From: Lytechinus variegatus
Taxonomy: Eukaryota > Echinodermata > Echinoidea > Temnopleuroida > Toxopneustidae
NCBI RefSeq assembly: GCF_018143015.1
Contig: NC_054750.1
Location: forward strand, 1,655,501 to 1,719,500
Direction of reading: 5' to 3'
DNA: 64,000 bases
Shown here: in pieces, positions 57,980 to 64,000 of the stretch
How the letters are laid out: each line of letters begins with the position of its first letter
Numbering within the stretch: the stretch's first letter is position 1
Program-made: the position numbers and the translations under genes
The notes under the pieces: model-generated
What the model was told of the DNA's origin: nothing
The model's database searches: none
The model's input: only the letters and a program-made list of their open reading frames with translations

Positions 57980-58581
57980 TTAAAGGGGAATCCAGCCTTG
58001 GCCATAAAATGTTGTGTTGGGAAGGAGAAAAATAAATTAAACAGAATGGTGAAATTTTGAAAGAAATCGGACAAGTAATAAGAAAGTTAGAGCTGCTTTA
58101 AAATTGAAATCACTAATACCATGTAGATTTCAAATTGGCAACTGGGTAGGTAAATTATGACAAGGGGCAAGGACAACTTCCCCATAGGCCATGTACTTTA
58201 TTATCAGGGATTTGTGGTTTTCTCCTAAGTACCACTTCCCCTGGGGCAGTAATCTAAATATAGCCCAGGTAGTATATTGTTTTATGTCCTCATGAAAGAA
58301 AAATATAATTTGAAATAAAACTTTAGGGAAAAATTACATTTTAGCCATAATATGTACTAGAGTACATGGAAGAGTGGTCCTTGCCTTACATCACTATGAC
58401 ATCACACATACGGCCAATTTGAAGTCTCCATGGGTATAATGATTACCAATATTTACAACTTTTAAAAATTCATAACTTTTTTTTGCTTGTCCAATATTGT
58501 TCAAACTTTCACCTATCAACTTGTCTGATATTTCTTTTCCTGACAAAAATAAGTTTTTATTTGGGTTGGATTCCCCTTTAA
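57980..58581. mobile_element. TTAA-flanked MITE 5
   Basis: TTAA (57980-57983), AGGGGAATCCAGCC ... GGTTGGATTCCCCT, TTAA (58578-58581). The termini resemble MITE 4 (AGGGGAATGAAACC). The interior shares ATGACATCACACAT and other blocks with MITE 4 and, in reverse, with the foreign block at 38.2 kb. It has no coding capacity. Confidence 0.85.
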
Positions 58582-60682
58582 ACAAAGTTGATTTTCAAGC
58601 TCATGAAAGATAATCTATCGGACATGAGTGATTTAACCCTTCCTTAATGCTTTTAGATTATGATCCGTAAAAAAAACACATTGTTGTTCTATGAGATACA
58701 AGTCTTGAATTGTGTATTTTCTTTCAATAAAAATGTATTTGTATAAAAGTGTTTTATATTACATGTAAATATTAAAGAAATAAACTACAAAGTTTCTTAC
58801 ATAAATTATGTTCTTCTACAACACTTGTCCATGCAACCTGTAAGACTGCGCGATTATGATCAAGCTTAGAAACGAACATTAGTTCACACTGGAGTGCAAT
58901 AATGGATAAGAGTAATCGAAATTCTATCATTATTGCAGATTCCCAGAAAAGAATAGAATTGCAAACATGAATAATATGCATTGGAAATACGATTTAAACA
59001 TAATAAACTATGCAAAGGATTAAACTAAAGATTAAAATTATTTTCACTGATAAAGAAAGACATGATAGTATTGGATCTTAACGCTTGCAAAAGCGATCAT
59101 GGCACCCAAACATTCAACGACAATGAACCCAATCCAAATGATGTCATGGCCCACACAAACATTTTGTATGAACATTTTGTTAGTAAGTGGGCGAGATCAT
59201 AGGAAAAATATTACACTTGTATCAGCAAGGCACGTCGTTATTTTAAGGTCTCGATTTTAGGTGCCGAATAACTCATTGATAATAATTATTCAAAATGCTA
59301 CTTTAAAGAAAATTATGAGCTGTATCAATTTCATCCTAATATTATATTTTTATATCATTATACATAATTTTCATATAGCACTCATATATCGCTAAAAAGT
59401 CTACCGTATTTTTTGTCAATTTTGACACATTATTTTGTCAACAGAATTGACAAAAATGTGAAAATACATTAGGCACATCGATGATTCCTAGCACTATAAT
59501 CAAAGACGTCAGAGGTTTTTGCTACATATTCTTTCCGAAATGGTAATTTCTTGTATTCATTCTTCTTTTGTAAACGGTTTTCCGTCACTCTACGTCAGAT
59601 TCCCCCGAAATTTCATTATTGATTAAAAATATTGATGACAGCAATGCGAACCTAAAAGATTTTTAAATGATACGTTTTATACGTTTAGTTTAAAATACAC
59701 AAATTCAATTATGAGACGATTTTTTAGAAATTGATATAATTTATGTCTGATATGAATTACTGCAGGTAGTATTTCCTACGGAAAGATATTATACGTATAG
59801 CAACACATAGGAAAAGGAAATGAAATTGTTTACCTGGCCACTTGGCACAGTCGTATTTTTGGCCGAGATATAATAGTATTTCATTACGTTTACCTGTAGG
59901 TTACAGATATCAATGATAGCTTCGATGTTATAATTTAAATAAAAAATGATATTTTATTATACCGTCACGCCGAGATTGTTTCTCATTTGAGTACACACGA
60001 ACTATTACACCCGGAATGGAGTAGATTATAGATATGTTAGATAAGAACTATAAAATTTCAGTAAATGAAGAGAGATGATTTCCTATTAAACAGTTTTTAG
60101 AACACAAGTAGACCTACCAGTTGGCAGGCTTATGTTTATGTTGTTTAACGTTTAGAGCGGACCTAGGTTAGAGTACACCAACAGCATGGCAAAATATAAT
60201 GCACAAAAATTGAAGGGCTATTGTAATATGCTTGTTCATCTCAAATGCTGTTCTTGGGACAATTTTTTTAAATGTATGCCTACTTCGGTCGTTTCTTGAT
60301 CAATTATACTCAGATAAACGGTGAAAATATTCTAATTGAATAATTCAAGTATGAACTAGCTTTCATTCTAGCTGACAAAATGGTGAAATAATCATAGCAA
60401 CATCTCTCCAAGAACCAATCTCCCGTTCAATAGCGTTCCAAGTGTGGTATTGGGGTGTGTCTTTCAAAGGTGAAGAAATTATAGTTTTTTTCATTGGGTG
60501 TATTGTTATGTTGATGACCCAAACAAATGTTACATTTTGCGTACAACTTTACAATCTAATCTGTATTGAGCTGTCGTTATGTGAGCCGCGGTCAAATGTC
60601 ATGAATGTATAGTAAAAACATATAACATTTATGACATGAGGCGCTGATTATCTAGTTGCATATTCAATGGCGCATTATTTCC
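58582..60682. other. Gene-free region
   Basis: Low-GC sequence without SRCR relics or known coding families on either strand. Confidence 0.5.
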
Positions 60683-60890
60683 CCAGGTAGCTGCCCCAGC
60701 TGCTAAAGGCGCTTAGTGCATTCAAGGATTTCTTACTACCGGGTACCCTTTCACCTCACTTACGTTGAGTGCTGCACGATGTGGGTTAACTCCTTGTTGA
60801 AGGGAAACACGCCACGGCTGGGATTCGAACCCACATCCCTCCGATTGAAAAACGAAAGTCGTAACCACTAGACCGCAATACCCCCCAAAA
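60683..60890 (-). mobile_element. tRNA-derived SINE
   Basis: On the minus strand it begins GGGGGGTATTGCGG, has an A-box-like GGTCTAGTGGTTACGAC and a B box GGTTCGAATCCC (complement at 60820-60832), then a body with GTGTTTCCCTTCAACAAGG, TGCAGCACTCAACG and GGGTACCCGGTAG. Such a head with a conserved unrelated body is typical of echinoderm tRNA SINEs. The family differs from the one at 50882. Confidence 0.75.
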
Positions 60891-62896
60891 TTAAAACATG
60901 GTCAATTGAAATTTATACACGATCATTAATATCAACTAAAGGTCTGGGTCCCGTTTCACAAGGACCTGTTATAATGACAATACACCCTTTCTATAAAGAA
61001 TTCACCATTAGCAGATCACGTTGAATTATTTCAGTAGCTTTTAACAGGCCGCTGGTTGGTTTTATTAACCCCATTATCTAATACCCTCTTGTTTCACTGA
61101 AAGTTATGGAAATCGATTTGATCGATGCGCCTCGGAATAGAATATTTCTAGATAGATGGCGCTATATAAATGTCTATTATCATTTTTATTTTTAATGTTG
61201 ATTTAAGATGAGTCACTCCCCCTTTCGTCCAGCATAAGTCAGAATTGAACTTGTATCAACACTGCCAATATTAATGTCTCGCTTTTTGAAGGAAAGCAAT
61301 ACATCTTTTGATGTAAAAATACGTAAAGAGAAGCGAGTCCCAAACGCTTTTTTGTACTGAAAGAATGCAACAATTTACTGTCTACATCAAGCACAGAGTA
61401 ACCCATATAAATATCGGAAACAAATCCAATCTGACAGGGTGAGTAGATGACATGGACTAAAATTATCAATATTTTCCAAAATTTCCATTTTGAAGAGGGG
61501 TTGATTGACTCTGATAATGCGTGTTTGATCTCGTTTATTTCATTTATCTATAAACTATTTTTACTCTTAATTCATCATCGATCCTCTGTTCCCAAGTACT
61601 TTTACGCTTGTAATTTTATACTACTCTGACTAGGCCTTATGTAAAAATTGAATTTTATTATCATTTGATCAATAAACGCTTATCCATCACAAGAAAAATG
61701 GAGAACTGGGTTGTTTATAATTCGAATGCTAACCTTTTTGTTACGGAGCCCAGGACATATGCTTTTCAAGCAAGATAAAGTTTCAAATTAGCGTGTATGT
61801 GGGTGTATGAGTGTGTGTGTGGGGAGTTGGTAATTATCGAAGCCACTTGGTTGAGATCTTTTGCGCCGAAGTAGTATACAAGGAATTACTCCTTTTAAAT
61901 AACCGTAAGTTGAAATGTTTAGATGTCTTTAGTTACCATTTTTATATTTTATACTATATCACCAATCAGATATTCTTTTTTTGTTTGAATATTTAACGTA
62001 AGACAAGAAATTATGATAATGCCAAGTTCTGCCTCCAAACATCGTTTGGCGCAAATTAATTTGACTGATTCCATTGATTACATAATGAAGAGCGAGTTGT
62101 CACTAAAGCACAGTAATTATATTTAATGAGACGTTGCAGTATTATAAAAAAATGAGTTTAAAGGCAAAGTAAAGTTTCTAATTCGGTCATGGAAATATTT
62201 CAAACTAATCATGCATGGTTAGTTTAGTATTGTTAAAATGAATTAAATTTCTGCTGTATGGAAATAGGTCACCAATTGTTGAATAAATCATGTATAGAAA
62301 GAATCTAAAGATACATAATAATAAAATAAATAGTAATAAATGTAAACAGTTGATCATCAGTGTAATACCACATGGCTCTAAAATAATTACATGTTTTTGT
62401 TGTTCAAGAGTGAGTTAGCATTAAAGCGCTGTAATATTTAAAAAAAAAATCGTGAAGATGTTGGGATGAAACGACTGGTGAGTTTAGGTGCAATGCTGCC
62501 CAGCAAAAACGATTTATAAAAAAAATCCTTTTCTATCATTTCAATCCACATGAATAATAAAGTCATCCTATATTTATTACTGCGCATAAAGTTTTTTAAT
62601 GCGTTAAAAAGTGTGATTTCTCTTCAAATACTGAACATGCTGAATTAATTTGTAAATAAAATTGTAATTTGATGTACATTCTTCTCGAAAAGAAAGATGC
62701 ATGTCGGTACATATCAATTACATAATTACTAATCGACAAGGACATAAATAAAAACTACGTGGACAATAATTTGTAGGTGTTTTCAAGTTCTGACAAATCT
62801 ATTTGTCTTGAGTCAAAATAATGCTTAAATCAATGCATCGAATAACGCATTTTCAGGCAAGCTAAATTAATTTATACTACAACTTGACAAAGCCCT
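60891..62896. other. Gene-free region with a GCGC-box repeat tail
   Basis: At about 61120-61195 ATAGATGGCGCTATATAAATGTC followed by an AT-rich repeat resembles the retroposon tail at 29040. A TG repeat lies at 61795-61820. No exon is recognised before 62930. Confidence 0.5.
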
Positions 62897-62936
62897 ATGG
62901 GTAAAAAAATCCATACAAATGATTGGCTCCGGAGAG

Positions 62937-63214
62937 TTCATCAGTGGTATAAATTTTACGGTAGATCATGGATGACCGTTTGTGGTGATGACTTGTGGGG
63001 TCTCGAAGATGCTAGGATAGTATGCAGAATGCTCGGTTACGACGGGGCCTTGGAGGCTGGAAGATTAACAAGATTTGGTCATGGATCTGGTGGTATTCTT
63101 CGTGTCGAGTGTTACGGATCAGAAGAGAGCCTAGCAGACTGTTTCGATAAGTCTGACGCAAAACAAATTATTGCAAACATGAATGGGATGCAGGTGCCAT
63201 CTGCTACTCAGGAG
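62937..63214 (+). pseudogene. Lone SRCR exon with frameshift, right edge
   Basis: Reads KFYGRSWMTVCGDDLWGLEDARIVCRMLGYDGALEAGRLTRFGHGSGGILRVECYGSEESLADC, then loses frame near 63165-63175. In the neighbouring frame it resumes as [16 protein letters not shown] with a GTAACA donor at 63215. All six cysteines exist but in two frames. The start GGAGAG|TTCATC matches the acceptor position of array X exons. It may be the first relic of another SRCR locus beyond the window, or an error-bearing functional exon. Confidence 0.6.
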
Positions 63215-64000
63215 GTAACACAGTGTGTTAATAAAGCCTGAGCTTTTGTACTCGTATACTTGGTATACATATAGGAATTCGAGAAAGACTCGTACAACAC
63301 TTCCATATAACACCTCCATGTTCACTATCCCTGAATTCTGGAATTCCTTTTCTTGTAAATATAAGAGAGGGTTTAAGTTTAGGTACATTTGAACTTTTTC
63401 TAAAATATCACTTTTTGCTTCTTACTCCCAATTCACCCCTCGATTATTTGACAATTATACTGGTCCCGCTTCCGACTGTAGCCTTTTCCCACTCATTTTC
63501 TCCTTTAATATCCTGTTGTAACATATTCTTACTTCGTGGAGCCCCCAACCCATACATCTTTGTTTCGTCATTTTTGGCTGCCGTGACCAAGCATACACTA
63601 TCATCCCTGAAATTTTCTTTCTGCATACACTTCTTAATCTTCTATATACACTCCTGTAATATTTGCGTTCTGTTTGAGAAATCAGCATTGCACAAGCATC
63701 CATTCTTAGCTGGTCTTATTTTTTTTAGTTCTTTATTTCTTTTTAAGCAAATATACAACTATTCAAAATGTTTTATTTATCTTTAATATTTGCTTGTGTT
63801 TTTATTACAAATCTTTAAATTTAAGCTAATTTTTGGTTATTTTTATGATTGATTTACATTGATTTATGACATTTATGAATCTCTGATTTGTATATTGAAT
63901 AATATCCATTCCATATTATACAAATGAAATTAACCAAATAAATCCAAATTCAAGTAGATTCAAGATCTTTTGGGCCAAAGCACTTTGATTGTTTGTATCG
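63215..64000. other. Right-edge sequence, nothing recognised
   Basis: AT-rich. A 123-codon + strand frame at 63415-63786 is low in complexity and has overlapping open frames on the other strand. No domain is recognised. Confidence 0.4.

Noticed and set aside
60815..60880. Possible minus-strand tRNA gene
   Set aside because: It has the B box and an A-box-like sequence, but with the conserved non-tRNA body of a SINE and no proper acceptor stem.
63415..63786. 123-codon + strand open frame at the right edge
   Set aside because: Low-complexity, T-rich hydrophobic translation with overlapping open frames on the opposite strand. No recognisable domain or splice context.

Overview
The window looks like nuclear DNA from a marine invertebrate, most likely an echinoderm and probably a sea urchin. 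This is an inference from four things: an AT-rich genome with long introns, single-exon scavenger receptor cysteine-rich (SRCR) domains in large numbers, tRNA-derived SINEs, and many short inverted-repeat elements flanked by TTAA. All recognisable host coding sequence is on the + strand, and all of it is SRCR. There is no prokaryotic or CRISPR content.

Layout. 1-2730 has no recognisable gene. 2990-3080 is a signal-peptide exon (locus A), followed by a 5 kb intron and a full-length SRCR exon at 8094-8518 that has lost its last cysteine and its splice donor. 8.5-16.2 kb is gene-poor and holds a SINE-like tail, a dead mariner transposase fragment and three TTAA-flanked MITEs, one nested inside another. 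16.2-49.1 kb is a tandem array of more than 40 SRCR exons and exon relics. Four lineages recur: X (short six-cysteine SRCR exons, 14 of them intact and all a multiple of three long), P and Q (decayed passengers), and H (full-length SRCR exons that run into a stop instead of a splice donor). X-Q-H blocks repeat five times at 18.4-38.2 kb, and diagnostic differences alternate as A-B-A-B-A, so the array grew by copying a two-block unit. A block of foreign sequence at 38.24-39.46 kb has removed the fifth H exon.

50.7-57.5 kb is a second, complete gene (locus B): a signal-peptide exon, six SRCR exons in phase 1, and a last exon with a Ser/Thr-rich stalk, one membrane helix and a tyrosine-rich cytoplasmic tail. 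The model gives 942 codons plus stop with every junction in phase. 57.5-62.9 kb has no host gene but holds another TTAA MITE and a SINE. A lone SRCR exon with a frameshift lies at 62.9-63.2 kb.

How they may work together. Locus B reads as a type I membrane receptor: an SRCR ectodomain for ligand binding, with a tail carrying a duplicated YxxMNxVY module suited to kinase, adaptor or endocytic signalling. Locus A supplies a secretion signal and a large store of variable SRCR exons with several possible last exons, which suits a diversified secreted or membrane-anchored recognition protein. Which exons are joined cannot be settled from DNA alone.
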